Notes: generated by a model from the letters alone, not told the origin. 64,000 bases of DNA from Desulfosediminicola flagellatus (GCF_005116655.2 NZ_CP050698.1:2014501-2078500); one strand, 5' to 3'. Positions 37,485 through 47,841 are shown, numbered from the stretch's first letter. Made by a program: numbers and translations.

Positions 37485-39017
37485 TCAAGATACCTCAAGG
37501 AGCTTTTCGCGAGTCACAACCTGTACTGCTCGTGACGCTGCACTGGAAGCCTGGGCGACAGACTCGGGGATGTCCATAGGTGAATGGGCACATCCGCAGA
37601 CGAATATTCCCTCTTTTGAAGTATCAAGAGGTTTATCACGGCTGGTTTTGAAGAAGCCGAATTTATTAATTTCGATTCCGAGAATATCCGCAAGATCCTG
37701 CATACCTTTGGTTGGTGAGCAGGCTGTTGCAAGTACAACCATGTCAAATTCTTCGCGCATGACTTTTTGCTCCTGAGTATCCTCATAAACAAGGACAGGA
37801 TTGTCATTGTCACCGCGGACAATTTCAGCTACGCGACTGCGTTTGTAAGTGATATTGGAGTTGTTGCTGCCACGCACCTTGTATTCGTCGAAACCTTTTC
37901 CTACCGCCCGGATGTCCATGCCGAAGATGGTAGAAGTGGTGTCGTTGTCATGCTCATGGGCAATGATCGCTTCCTTGATTGAGTGCATACAGCAGAAGCC
38001 GGAGCAGAAGGGGTAGAACCGTAGATCCCTGGAGCCGACACACTGAATGAATGCAAGCTTACTGGCGGTGCTGAATGTCGCAGCCTGTTCTTTAAGAGTA
38101 GTTAGTTCCTTAACAAGATTCTGGTACTCTTTGTATTTGTCAGCCCATTGATCAAGGGTAGCGTCACCTCCAGATCCGTTTGCCTCGTACTCTGCATAAA
38201 ATTCGGCTGAACTCTTACCGTTTTTCTCTTCGAGTCGTGCAAGTGCTTTGGTTGAACGATTTTCAATTTTTTCAAGATCCTTGATCTTTGAATTGACAAT
38301 AATGTCAGAAGGCCGATTGAGATGACCGTGGGTAGGTCCACTGGCACTGAGAAATCGTTCAAACTCCATCGCGGTGATTACATTCGGCAGATCACGATAT
38401 CTGTATTCAGGTATTTTGATCGGGTCGAACACATCATAGCCAACAGATGTTATGATAGCGCCGACATCCAGTTCGACAACCTCATCTACCTGGTCAAAAT
38501 CAATGGCGTTTGCTTCACATTTCTTCTGGCATATACCACATTTTTTACCATTGAATACCCTGCAATGATCGGTATCGATAGCATGAGTGGATGGAATTCC
38601 CTGGGCAAACCAGCTGTAGATAGCTTTTCTGTACGAGTGTTTCTCGTTGTATAGATCAAGCACATCCGTGGGGCATTTCTCTGTGCATGCACCACAACCA
38701 GTACATTTGTCCTGATCAACGTAACGGGCTTTTTTGCGCACCTTTACTTTAAAGCATCCGGCAGTACCGGAAACTTCTTCAACCTCGCTATATGCCATTA
38801 ATTCTACGTTTGGATGTCGACCGACATCAAGCATCTTTGGCGAGAGTATTCAGATGGCACAGTCATTGGTGGGGAACGTTTTGTCGAGCTGGGCCATTTT
38901 GCCGCCGATACTCGGTAAACGCTCCACCAGATGTACCTTGAAGCCCATTTCGGCCAGATCCAGAGATGACTGTATTCCTGCAATACCGCCACCAATAACA
39001 AGCATGTCCTTGTTCAC
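37485..39017 (-). CDS. hdrA: HdrA-type flavoprotein, N-terminal half, selenoprotein
   Basis: A 510-residue HdrA half when the TGA at 38850-38852 (codon 56) is read as Sec, giving [18 protein letters not shown]; in the Cys forms the residue is the second Cys of DCSMC. It carries the FAD motif [21 protein letters not shown] and a ferredoxin motif [16 protein letters not shown]. The GTG start at 39017 has AGGAGG at 6 bp. Residues ~210-290 contain an acidic, Lys-rich insertion ([20 protein letters not shown] and on) not seen in the other copies. It probably works with the next gene as one HdrA unit in the formate dehydrogenase-Hdr complex. Confidence 0.9.
38813..38828 (-). promoter_or_regulatory. 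Candidate SECIS hairpin of the split hdrA
   Basis: GAUGUC pairs with GACAUC around the loop GGUC, starting 21 nt after the UGA at 38850-38852. The loop contains GU. Confidence 0.65.
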
Positions 39018-39091
39018 TAGCTACCTCCTGTTAAGGCAGTTATCACGTACGATGAAAAAGCCTTTTTCTTCGCACCTATATAAAAAATATT

Positions 39092-39511
39092 CTAGGCCGC
39101 TTCTTCTACAGCCAGAGGGCCCAGAGATGCAATCTCTTCTGAAAAGCTTGTAGCCACTTCAGCGAATTTCGTACCTTCAGCCGAAGATATCCATTCGAGA
39201 CGAACACGTCTGGGGTCGATACCGACCAGACCAGCGAGTTTTTTTGCAGATCCGAAAACTTTTTCAGCCTTTACATTACCGTCCAGGTAATGGCAGTCAC
39301 CGATGTGTCATCCGGCGACCAGAACACCATCGGCTCCTTTCTGAAACCCTTCGAGGATGAAGTTCGGATTTATTCGCCCTGAACACATCACTCGTACAAT
39401 GCGGAGAGTAGGTGGATACTGGAACCTGCTGACACCGGCCAGATCCGCCGCTGAGTAAGCGCACCAGTTACAGGCAAAGACTAGTATGTTCGGTTTAAAT
39501 TCCACGGACAT
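39092..39511 (-). CDS. mvhD: MvhD-like [2Fe-2S] subunit, selenoprotein, copy 3
   Basis: A 139-residue MvhD when the TGA at 39308-39310 (codon 68) is read as Sec: [16 protein letters not shown]. The N-terminal motif is [13 protein letters not shown] with ordinary Cys, and VMCSGR is intact. It lies 22 bp after the fused HdrA gene, forming an HdrA-MvhD pair, and before the split HdrA. A conventional call would end at the TGA and lose the second redox motif and the C-terminal helices. Confidence 0.93.
39274..39292 (-). promoter_or_regulatory. SECIS hairpin of mvhD copy 3
   Basis: CAUUACC and GGUAAUG form a perfect 7-bp stem with the loop UGGAC, 15 nt after the UGA. Spacing and stem length equal those of the second SECIS of copy 2. 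Confidence 0.75.
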
Positions 39512-39532
39512 TTTTTCTTCCTTAAAATATAT

Positions 39533-42500
39533 TTATCGGTCAAACGCCGTTTCAACCATTGTCAGAACTTCCTTATCGCCAAAGTGCCGTATTGAAGCAG
39601 CACCGGTCGGGCAGGCTACTGCGCACATACCGCAACCTTTACAAAGCGCTTCCTGGACGTTTGCAATCTGAACACCCTCGTCGCTCTTAATGACACTGAT
39701 AGCGTTGAAAGGACAGGCTGATTCACATTCTCCGCAACCGCGGCACATAAAGTCCTGCACATAGGAGACGACGCCTTCAACCGTTATCTGGTCTTTTGAC
39801 AGGGTGACTGCTGCTCTTGAAGCTGCAGCTGCTGCCTGAGCGATCGATTCCTCGATAGGCTTCGGGTAATGCGCCATACCGGCAAGGAAAATACCGGCTG
39901 TTGCAAATTCTACAGGTCGCAACTTGGCGTGGGCCTCGTTAAAGAAGCTGTCGCTGTTGCATGAGAGCTTAAACATCTGGGCAAGCGGCTCATTATTTCG
40001 TGGTACAATTGCAGAGGCGAGTACAAGTAGATCTACGTTAATCTCTATATCCATTTCAAGGATATGGTCCTTAACAGTAAGTGTTAGACCTTCATCCGAG
40101 GAGTTGACTACAGGTTTGGTGTCGAGGTCGTAACGTATAAAGATAACACCTTTTTCACGGGCCTCTTTATATAACAACTCTCTGCGGCCATATGTCCTGA
40201 TATCTCTGTATATTACAAATACATTGGTTTCAGGATTCGCATCCTTAAAATTGATAGCGGATTTAATTGAATGCGTACAGCAAACCTTCGAACAGTATGG
40301 ACGGTCAGGTTCGCGTGAGCCTACACACTGAATAAATGCAACCGATTCGGCGTTAGTTGTTAATTCATTGCCTCCCTGGCCAATAACCTTATCAAGATCC
40401 AGATGGGTCATTACCCGATCATCTGTTCCGTATAGATATTCGGTGGGGACGCTTTCAACTGCACCAGTAGCAACGATTACCGCTCCGTGTTTAAGGGTGA
40501 TGTCATTACCGCTCTGATTAACTGTTGTCTCAAAATTACCGATAAATCCGGATGCTGCTGCAACCGTTGTCTCAGGGTAGACAGTAATAGCAGGATGGTT
40601 TTCTACGTTTGCGATCATCTCACCAAGATTCTCGCTTATCGATTCTCCCTGCCAGGTCTTAGCAAGAACGCGGGCGTTACCGCCTAGTTCTTTTTGCTGC
40701 TCAACCAGATGAACGGCGAAACCCTGATCGGCAAGGCCAAGAGAAGTTGTCATGCCTGCAATTCCACCACCTATAACAAGTGCACTTCTATCGACACCGA
40801 TCGATGGTTGGCTAAGCGAGGTGATAAGTCTGGTTCTGGCAACTGACATGCGTACAAGATCTTTTGCTTTAGTCGTTGCTGCCTCTTTATCATCACTATG
40901 GACCCAGGAACACTGGTTGCGAATGTTGGCCATTTCAAAAAGATACTTATTGAGGCCTGCATCACGCATTGTTTCCTGAAACAGTTCTTCATGTGTCCTC
41001 GGAGTACAGGCTGCAACGACAACCCTGTTCAACCCCTCTTTTTCGATAACCTCTTTCATCTTCATCTGACTGTCCTGACTGCAGGTGAAGAGGTTTTCTT
41101 CGACGTATGTGACACCGGGGAGTTTTCTTGCCATCTCGGCTACTGCAGGGACGTCAACGATTCCGCCAATGTTGGTTCCGCAATTACAGACAAAAACACC
41201 GATTTTAGGTTCTTCAGCGGTTATATTTTTTTCTACAGGATAGGTCTTTTCTTTAGTTAGTTCGCCACGTGCTTTTGCCAGATCTGTTTCTGCCCAGCAG
41301 GCTGCAGCACTTGCTTCCATTACTGAATATGGAATGTCTTTAGGTTCCTGAAAGGCGCCGCAGACATATATTCCGTCTCTTGAAGTCTTAACGGGAGAGA
41401 AGCAGTCGGTTTTAGCGAAATTATCATTATTGAGTTCGATATCCAGCTTACCGGCAAGTTCAATCACCTCTTTTGGTGTCTCCATGCCTACAGAGAGAAC
41501 GACCATGTCAAATGTCTCTTCCAGGGTTTTCCCTGAGTCATTGACATACCGCATGCTTAAGCTTTTAGTTTCTCTATCTTCAACAATGGAGTGAACTCGC
41601 GTACGTACAAAACGAACGCCCTGTTCCTCTCTGGCGCGATCGTAATATCCTTCAAACTCCTTACCATATGTACGCATATCCATATAGAATATGGCTGTAT
41701 CCAGGTCAGAATGTGAATGTTCCTTGGCAATGACGGCTTCTTTTACCGCATACATACAACATACTGAGGAGCAGTAACCGTGATCGCAACGATTCTGATC
41801 GCGTGACCCTATGCATTGCAGCCAGGCAATTTTTTTCGGTTCTACACCATCAGAAGGGCGTACCAGATGACCTTGATATGGGCCGGTGGCGCTCAGGATA
41901 CGTTCCATCTCCATAGAGGTGATAACGTTTTTGTAGTTGCTGTACTGGTATGTATCGAGATCTGATGGGTCAAAAGCTGAAAAACCAGGTGCAAGAATTA
42001 CAGAACCAACCTGCAATTTGACGATTTCTTCTTTCTGATTAAAATCGATAGCATCGGCAGGACAGATTTTCGCACAGAAACCGCACTTACCATTCTTGTT
42101 AAAGTAGATACAGCTATCAGCGTCAATGGCGTATTTAAGTGGGACTGCCTGAGGGTTATCGACGTAAATCGATTTCCTCTTGGCGAGGCCTGCATTAAAC
42201 GGGTCAGTGACTTTTTTAGGACATTTTACTGCGCATTCCCCGCAGGCGATACATTTGTCCATATCAACGTATCGGGGATGCTGGATCAGTTCGACCTCGA
42301 AGTTACCTGCTTCTCCGGTGACAGAATTGATCTCTGATAATGTTTTAAGCTCTATGTTCAGGTGCCGGCCGACCTCGACCAGTTTCGGTGAGATTACTCA
42401 CATCGCACAATCGTTAGTGGGAAACGTCTTGTCCAGTTGGGCCATGACTCCGCCAATGGAGGCTGACTTTTCAACCAGATAGACATAGAAACCCGAGTCT

Positions 42501-42592
42501 GCGAGGTCGAGTGCCGTCTGCATTCCGGCAATACCGCTGCCGATTACTACGACCGAGCCTTGAACGCTTTGAGGATTTGCTGAGCTCATCAA
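39533..42592 (-). CDS. hdrA: HdrA-type flavoprotein, fused form, selenoprotein
   Basis: A 1019-residue tandem HdrA when the TGA at 42398-42400 (codon 65) is read as Sec: [21 protein letters not shown] motifs are [20 protein letters not shown] (N-terminal) and [21 protein letters not shown] (second half). Ferredoxin motifs include [30 protein letters not shown] and, at the C-terminus, [16 protein letters not shown] and [15 protein letters not shown]. It begins 13 bp after the HdrD-like gene and is followed by mvhD copy 3. Flavin-based bifurcation or confurcation is the expected activity of the family. Confidence 0.94.
42365..42382 (-). promoter_or_regulatory. Candidate SECIS hairpin of the fused hdrA
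   Basis: CUGGUC and GGCCGG pair (with two G-U pairs) around the loop GAGGUC, 15 nt after the UGA at 42398-42400. The loop contains GU. Confidence 0.65.
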
Positions 42593-42604
42593 ATTTCTCC
42601 GAAA

Positions 42605-43717
42605 CTATATATTCTCTGAAAGGTAGGCGTAAAGGTCCTTGACCTCAACATCGATATCCGTATTTGACTTCGCACACGACAGATGAATCTGACACTTTGG
42701 GCAAGCTGTAATTATTGTCTGTGCTCCGGCACGTTGTGCCTCCTGCAGTCGTTTGATCTGCATAGTTTTAGAACACGAAGAACATTCCATCCAGGCAGTA
42801 GTGCCGCAGCAGACAGCATTTTCCCTGTTGTTCTCCATCTCTTTTAATTCAGTATCCGGTACCAGGCCTATCAGTTGACGGGGCTCTTCATAGATACCTG
42901 TCCTTCGACCGAGGCGACATGGATCGTGATATGTCACAGAGCCATTGCCTGTTTTAGTAAAGGTGATGTCAGCCTTTGGGAGTTCCCGAGCAAGGAATTC
43001 AGATATATGGATTATCTCAAAGGGAAGTTCACCGACAATGGCAGGGTAGCTTTCTCTGAAAATCGAATATCCTTCAGGGCAGGAGAAGATAACTGTCTTC
43101 GCACCGGAATTCTTGATGGTTTCGACGTTTTTCCTGGCGAGTTTAGCAAATTGCTCTTCATCACCAGCCCAGAACGAATCGTGTCCACAACATCTTTCAT
43201 CATTACTCACGACAGGTTCGACACCCATTTTATTGAGTATCGTAAGAATCGATTTGACGCTATCGATCATTTGCAGATCAAGATACTCAAAAACGACGTC
43301 GTGGTAAGGCTGGCAGCCGACGAAAAAGAAATAATCGCCTTTCTCCTGTATTTTGCCGCTTTCCTGCGCCCAGGCTATGCGATTCTGTGTGAGGCTGCCT
43401 GTCTGCAGGGAGGTTATAGTCTGAAATATTCCGTGATGACTTTTACGGGGAAGGTTGCCGACCGCTATCGCTTTGGCCCTGTAGGAACGAATAAATTCAG
43501 GGAAGTCGATACCTACCGGACAACGGTCGCTGCATCTTGAACAACTCAGGCAGGCCCAGATATCACTTGACTCAAGGATATCACCATCAGGCTCCACCAG
43601 GGTTTTCTTTATCATTTGACGTGGTGAAAAACCGGGGCGGTCATAGCTTATGGGACAACTGCCTGTGCATACCCCGCACTCCATGCAATAGTCGATCTGC
43701 TGTTTTGTGAGCTGCAT
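42605..43717 (-). CDS. HdrD-like iron-sulfur protein (HdrC-HdrB fusion type)
   Basis: A 370-residue soluble protein: two [4Fe-4S] motifs at the N-terminus (CMECGVCTGSCPISY and CLSCSRCSDRCPVGIDF) and then two CCG domains (FFVGCQPYHDV, DERCCGHDSFWAG, then YHDPCRLGRRTGIY, NAVCCGTTAWMEC, ACPKCQIHL). The order equals HdrC joined to HdrB. Expected partner of the HdrA encoded 13 bp downstream. The disulfide or other acceptor reduced is unknown. No membrane segment is seen, unlike the related protein at 4743-6728. Confidence 0.9.
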   Translation of the reverse strand: MQLTKQQIDYCMECGVCTGSCPISYDRPGFSPRQMIKKTLVEPDGDILESSDIWACLSCSRCSDRCPVGIDFPEFIRSYRAKAIAVGNLPRKSHHGIFQTITSLQTGSLTQNRIAWAQESGKIQEKGDYFFFVGCQPYHDVVFEYLDLQMIDSVKSILTILNKMGVEPVVSNDERCCGHDSFWAGDEEQFAKLARKNVETIKNSGAKTVIFSCPEGYSIFRESYPAIVGELPFEIIHISEFLARELPKADITFTKTGNGSVTYHDPCRLGRRTGIYEEPRQLIGLVPDTELKEMENNRENAVCCGTTAWMECSSCSKTMQIKRLQEAQRAGAQTIITACPKCQIHLSCAKSNTDIDVEVKDLYAYLSENI

Positions 43718-43841
43718 AGTAAAACCTAGTTATGTTGTATAAAGTTCAACGGTTAGCCGCAAAAACTTCAGGATTATGCCTGTAACGTTCTGTGAAACGC
43801 TTATCAGGCAACCTCCTGAGAGATTTTATCCATTGCCATTC

Positions 43842-45161
43842 CTAGTAGAGTGCTGATTCAGGATGAAATACATTAACATCCCTGAGATCGTCACCAAGGT
43901 ACGTTCGCTCATTGGGGCCAAGTATACCTAAAGACAGTGCAAGTATTGTCCAAAAATGCACGACCTGGTAATGGCCTTGAAAATGATGCGACAGTTCATG
44001 AATCTGTGCATGGCAGTTGTGACAGCCTGCGATACAATATGTCGCCCCTGTTGCCTTAATCTGGTCGTCTTTAATTTTTCCGTACTCCAGTCGTTGATCT
44101 TTGAAACCAGACTGGAGAAATCCACCACCACCGCCGCAACAATAGTTGTTGGATTTGTTAGGATGCATTTCGATGACATTTTCCTCACCGACAGCTGCTT
44201 TGATAGCGAAACGGAATTCATCAGCGATATGGTCACCGAAACTTTTACGAACGATCTGGCAGGGATCTTGTACGGTAAACTTGATGCCGAGATCTTTATT
44301 CCAGTCAGAATTAGGTTTCAACTTACCTTCTCTGATCCACTTGGCGTAATATTCGTAGATGTTTTTGGTTTCGAAGTTGTGCTTGATATTGAATTTTTTC
44401 AGTCCGGCCCGGACTGCAAATGTGATGTGGCCTCACTCCGTGTTGAGGTACGTCTTGCACCTCAACTTATCGGCTCTTTCAGCCTTGGCGCGAACCAGAT
44501 GCTCCCAATTTTCTGCATCAGCCAGGAAGAGACAGTAGTTCTCAGCAGCCCATGCTGTACTGCTGTATGTCCAGTCAGCGCCTGCGAGATGAAGAATTTT
44601 CCAGAGTGGAACCATTTCATCAGGTTCAGTCATTGGCTCTCTGGAGTTCTGGTTGAGGAAGAATTCAGCGCCCTCTTTATCTATAGGGGCCTGCATGTCT
44701 GCAAATTCAGGTTGTGCCTCGCGATATTCTTCGAGAACATCGTTGACCACGAAGATAAAGTCTTCGGTGGGAGTTCCCATGGCACTCTTTGATTCACTCT
44801 GGACGGCTACGTCACAGGAGTTACGAATACCTTTGGGTCGTTCGTCTCGCGGACGGGCAGCCCTGATATTGAAAACCATCTGGGGAATATCGATTTTCAT
44901 AGGGCAGACATAGACACAGCGTTGACACATCGTGCACATCCACGGCCAGTCTGACTTGAGAACTTCTTCGTCCATGCCGAGGACCAGCATGCGTAAGAAT
45001 TTTCTTGGGTCCATGCCTTCAAGTCCCGATGCAGGACAGCCCGAGGAACAGAGTCCACAGGTAAGACAAAGACTGAGGTTGCCTTCAGGTAGCAGGTCTT
45101 TAATGTCGTCCAAAAAAGATCTTTCGGCTTTTCCTTTAAGCTTTATTGCCGTTTCAGCCAT
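43842..45161 (-). CDS. HdrD/DsrK-like iron-sulfur protein, selenoprotein
   Basis: A 439-residue protein when the TGA at 44433-44435 (codon 243) is read as Sec: CKTYLNTEUGHITFAVRAG. Two ferredoxin motifs lie at the N-terminus (CLTCGLCSSGCPASGLEGMDP and CTMCQRCVYVCPMKIDIPQ); the CCG half shows VQDPCQIVRKS, NYCCGGGGGFLQSG and CIAGCHNCHAQI. This resembles DsrK/TmcB/HdrD, where the NTECGH-like Cys helps to bind the catalytic [4Fe-4S] cluster, so Sec would sit at the active cluster. Without readthrough two fragments appear. It is the first gene of the operon, with no membrane partner next to it. A perfect hairpin follows the TGA. Confidence 0.9.
44400..44416 (-). promoter_or_regulatory. Candidate SECIS hairpin of the HdrD/DsrK-like gene
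   Basis: CAGUCC and GGACUG form a perfect 6-bp stem with the loop GGGCC, 16 nt after the UGA at 44433-44435. The loop lacks GU, so it is a less typical element. Confidence 0.6.
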
Positions 45162-45574
45162 AATCGAGATTCCTTCTAAATAAATATTTATAAGGGTGAC
45201 AAGCCGGTCGTAGATAATGGGGCAGATGCCTTTAGTGGTGAATTACATATAATTTATTTCACCTTAGGTGCTATTTGGATCGCAAAGCAGACTATCTCAT
45301 TTTCCCGCGGTTAGCAACTTTTTTCAAAGTATTCAGGCCAAATGGTTGGAGTGTTCTTTTTTTGAATAGCGCTGTTAGGAGGCTAATTTTTATAGTTAAT
45401 GTTGTTTTGAGATTTGCAACATATGCAAAATGTGCGAAAGGCTAAGGATTTGTGCCGGTTGGCGAGAAATACTTTGGAGATCGATTCCTGTATGATTATA
45501 GTAGCTATAGTGCTACAATGTGGCATTTTGAGGGTTGTGGGTGTAGTTGCGGGTTTTTAAAATGGGAGTCGATC
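45162..45574. other. Divergent promoter region between the two formate dehydrogenase operons
   Basis: About 410 bases separating the minus-strand Hdr-Fdh operon from the plus-strand NuoEF-Fdh operon. Both sets of promoters must lie here; no regulator gene and no certain -35/-10 or -24/-12 pair was identified. Confidence 0.5.
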
Positions 45575-46051
45575 ATGTCACGTTTGGTAAAGCAGATGGA
45601 AGATGTTCTGGAAAAAATATATGATAAAAGTATCGTACGTGGTGACAACATTATCACCATCCTTCAGGATATTCAGAATGAGCTAGGATATATTAATGAA
45701 GAGGCCGTTGAATGGTTTGCTAAACGAACAGGAGTTTCAGCCGCAAAGTATTATGGGGTTGCAACATTTTACTCTCAGTTTCACCTTAGCCCTCGTGGAA
45801 AAAATATCATTACAGTGTGCTCCGGCACAGTTTGTCATGTGAAAGGTGCAGAACGGATTATTGGCAAACTAAAAGATGAGCTAAAGCTCAAAGGAGATGC
45901 TCAGACTACCAGAGATATGCAGTTCACCCTTGAGAATGTCAACTGCGTAGGTGCATGTAGTATTGCGCCGGTTGTCCTTGTAAATGATAAAGTTTTTGGC
46001 AAACAAAGTGCTGATAAGATGGTCAAAAATATCAAACCCTATAAGGAATAG
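45575..46051 (+). CDS. nuoE: NuoE/HydC-like [2Fe-2S] subunit
   Basis: A 158-residue thioredoxin-like ferredoxin. The four ligands are visible in CSGTVCHVKGA and NCVGACSIAPVV. GVATFYSQFHLSPRGKN is a family signature. The start at 45575 has GGGAG at 6 bp; the frame is open upstream but lacks a site and looks non-coding. It passes electrons between the flavin of NuoF and the formate dehydrogenase chain. Confidence 0.94.
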   Translation: MSRLVKQMEDVLEKIYDKSIVRGDNIITILQDIQNELGYINEEAVEWFAKRTGVSAAKYYGVATFYSQFHLSPRGKNIITVCSGTVCHVKGAERIIGKLKDELKLKGDAQTTRDMQFTLENVNCVGACSIAPVVLVNDKVFGKQSADKMVKNIKPYKE

Positions 46052-46054
46052 CGC

Positions 46055-47836
46055 GTGGATCGCAAAATAACTGTCAATGTGTGTATGGGCACCGGCGGTA
46101 TTGCAGCTGGTGGCGAACAGGTGATGACGGCCCTGAAAGAGGAGTTTGATGCAGCCGGCATTAAAGATGCGACGTTTATTGAAAACTGTAAGCTGCATAA
46201 GGTTGGGTGTCGTGGCTTCTGTGCCCGTGATGTGCTTGTTGATGTGACAATCGACGGTGAAACATCCACCTACCAGTATATTGAAGACAATATGGTCAAG
46301 CGTCTGGTCAGTGATCATGTCATTGGCGGTGAGCCAGTCAAAGAGTGGCTGGTGGGCGATGATTATCACACCTTCCATGATAAACAGAAGAAAATAATCC
46401 TTCAGGACCTGGGTAAGATTGATCCCGAGTCTATTGAAGAATATCTGGCTGTAGATGGATATAAAGGCGCGCGAAAGGCGCTTAGTGAGATGAGCCCTGC
46501 GGACGTTATCACCACAATAAAAGATTCCGGCCTTCGTGGTAGAGGTGGTGGCGGATTCCCGGCAGGTGTTAAATGGAGCTTTTGCGCCGGCACTGAAGCT
46601 GACCAGCGATACATCATCTGTAATGCTGATGAAGGTGACCCCGGTGCATTTATGGATCGCTCTGTTGTCGAAGGCAACCCGCATGCTGTTATCGAGGGTA
46701 TGATAGTCGGCGCTTATGCCATCGGAGCGAGCATTGGATATGTCTATATACGTGCAGAATATCCGCTTGCTGTTGACCGATTGCATACCGCTCTGAATGC
46801 AGCTCGCAAAAAGGGATATCTTGGCGAAAATATTTTCGGCACTGATTTTAACTTTGATATTAAAGTGAAGCTGGGTGCAGGTGCCTTTGTATGTGGTGAG
46901 GAGACTGCACTTATCGCATCTATTGAAGGTGATCGAGGTATGCCGCGTGCAAAACCGCCGTTTCCTGCCAATAAGGGACTTTGGGGGAAACCAACGATTA
47001 TCAATAATGTCGAGACGCTGGCGAATATCCCTCCCATTATTAATAAGGGGGCTGAGTGGTTTGCTTCAATTGGTTCTGAAACGAGCAAAGGGACCAAGGT
47101 TATCGCTCTCACCGGGAAAATACGAAATACTGGTCTTATAGAAATTCCTATGGGTATGACTTTGAAAGAGATTATCTACGATATCGGCGGCGGTATTGAA
47201 GATGACAGACTTTTCAAAGCTGTTCAGACTGGTGGTCCTTCCGGTGGTTGTATTCCTCAGCAGTTTATCGATCTTCCTGTAGATTATGAAGGCTTACAAT
47301 CTATAGGTTCGATGATGGGGTCAGGCGGCATGGTAGTGCTTGATGAGACAGACTGCATGGTTGCCATCGCCAAGTTTTTTCTTGCCTTCACCCAGGAAGA
47401 ATCCTGCGGTAAATGTGTGCCATGTCGTCTCGGCACAAAACGTTTATTAGAAATCCTCACACGCATAACCGAAGGCGAGGGTAAGAAAGGTGATATTGAA
47501 TTGCTCCAGGAGCTAGCTGAAGATGTTCGCGATTCAAGTCTCTGTGGCCTGGGGATGTCTGCGCCAAATCCGGTCATAAGTACAATTAAATACTTCCGAC
47601 ATGAGTACGAGGCACATATTAACCATAAGCGGTGTCCTTCAAAGACCTGTAATGCGCTGCTCACGTTCTTTATTCGAGAGCACCAGTGTGTTGGCTGTGG
47701 GATGTGTGTGCGCGCTTGTGGCGTTAATGCCATTACCGGCGAGAAAAAACAGCCGCATGTCATCGATCAGAACACATGCATTAAGTGTGGAGCCTGTTTT
47801 GACGCATGTAAATTCGACGCTGTGCTCAAGGAGTAG
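46055..47836 (+). CDS. nuoF: NuoF/HydB-like NADH-binding flavoprotein
   Basis: A 593-residue protein with an N-terminal thioredoxin-like domain (ligand set partial: VCMGTGGIAAGG and NCKLHKVGCRGFC), the NADH/FMN domain (LRGRGGGGFPAGVKW, NADEGDPGAFMDR, GAGAFVCGEETALIASIEG), the cluster motif ESCGKCVPCRLGTKRL, and a C-terminal ferredoxin domain with CVGCGMCVRACGVNAI and CIKCGACFDACKFDAV. This is the HydB-type layout of NAD-linked bifurcating hydrogenases and formate dehydrogenases. GTG start, 3 bp after nuoE, with AAGGA upstream. Confidence 0.94.
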   Translation: MDRKITVNVCMGTGGIAAGGEQVMTALKEEFDAAGIKDATFIENCKLHKVGCRGFCARDVLVDVTIDGETSTYQYIEDNMVKRLVSDHVIGGEPVKEWLVGDDYHTFHDKQKKIILQDLGKIDPESIEEYLAVDGYKGARKALSEMSPADVITTIKDSGLRGRGGGGFPAGVKWSFCAGTEADQRYIICNADEGDPGAFMDRSVVEGNPHAVIEGMIVGAYAIGASIGYVYIRAEYPLAVDRLHTALNAARKKGYLGENIFGTDFNFDIKVKLGAGAFVCGEETALIASIEGDRGMPRAKPPFPANKGLWGKPTIINNVETLANIPPIINKGAEWFASIGSETSKGTKVIALTGKIRNTGLIEIPMGMTLKEIIYDIGGGIEDDRLFKAVQTGGPSGGCIPQQFIDLPVDYEGLQSIGSMMGSGGMVVLDETDCMVAIAKFFLAFTQEESCGKCVPCRLGTKRLLEILTRITEGEGKKGDIELLQELAEDVRDSSLCGLGMSAPNPVISTIKYFRHEYEAHINHKRCPSKTCNALLTFFIREHQCVGCGMCVRACGVNAITGEKKQPHVIDQNTCIKCGACFDACKFDAVLKE

Positions 47837-47841
47837 ACGCA

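Noticed and set aside
43956..44792. 278-codon plus-strand frame across the HdrD/DsrK-like TGA
   Set aside because: Long only because it mirrors the coding bias of the real minus-strand gene; the minus frame with Sec has all cluster motifs.
45881..46786. 301-codon frame antisense to nuoE/nuoF
   Set aside because: Opposes two confidently assigned genes and shows no motif.
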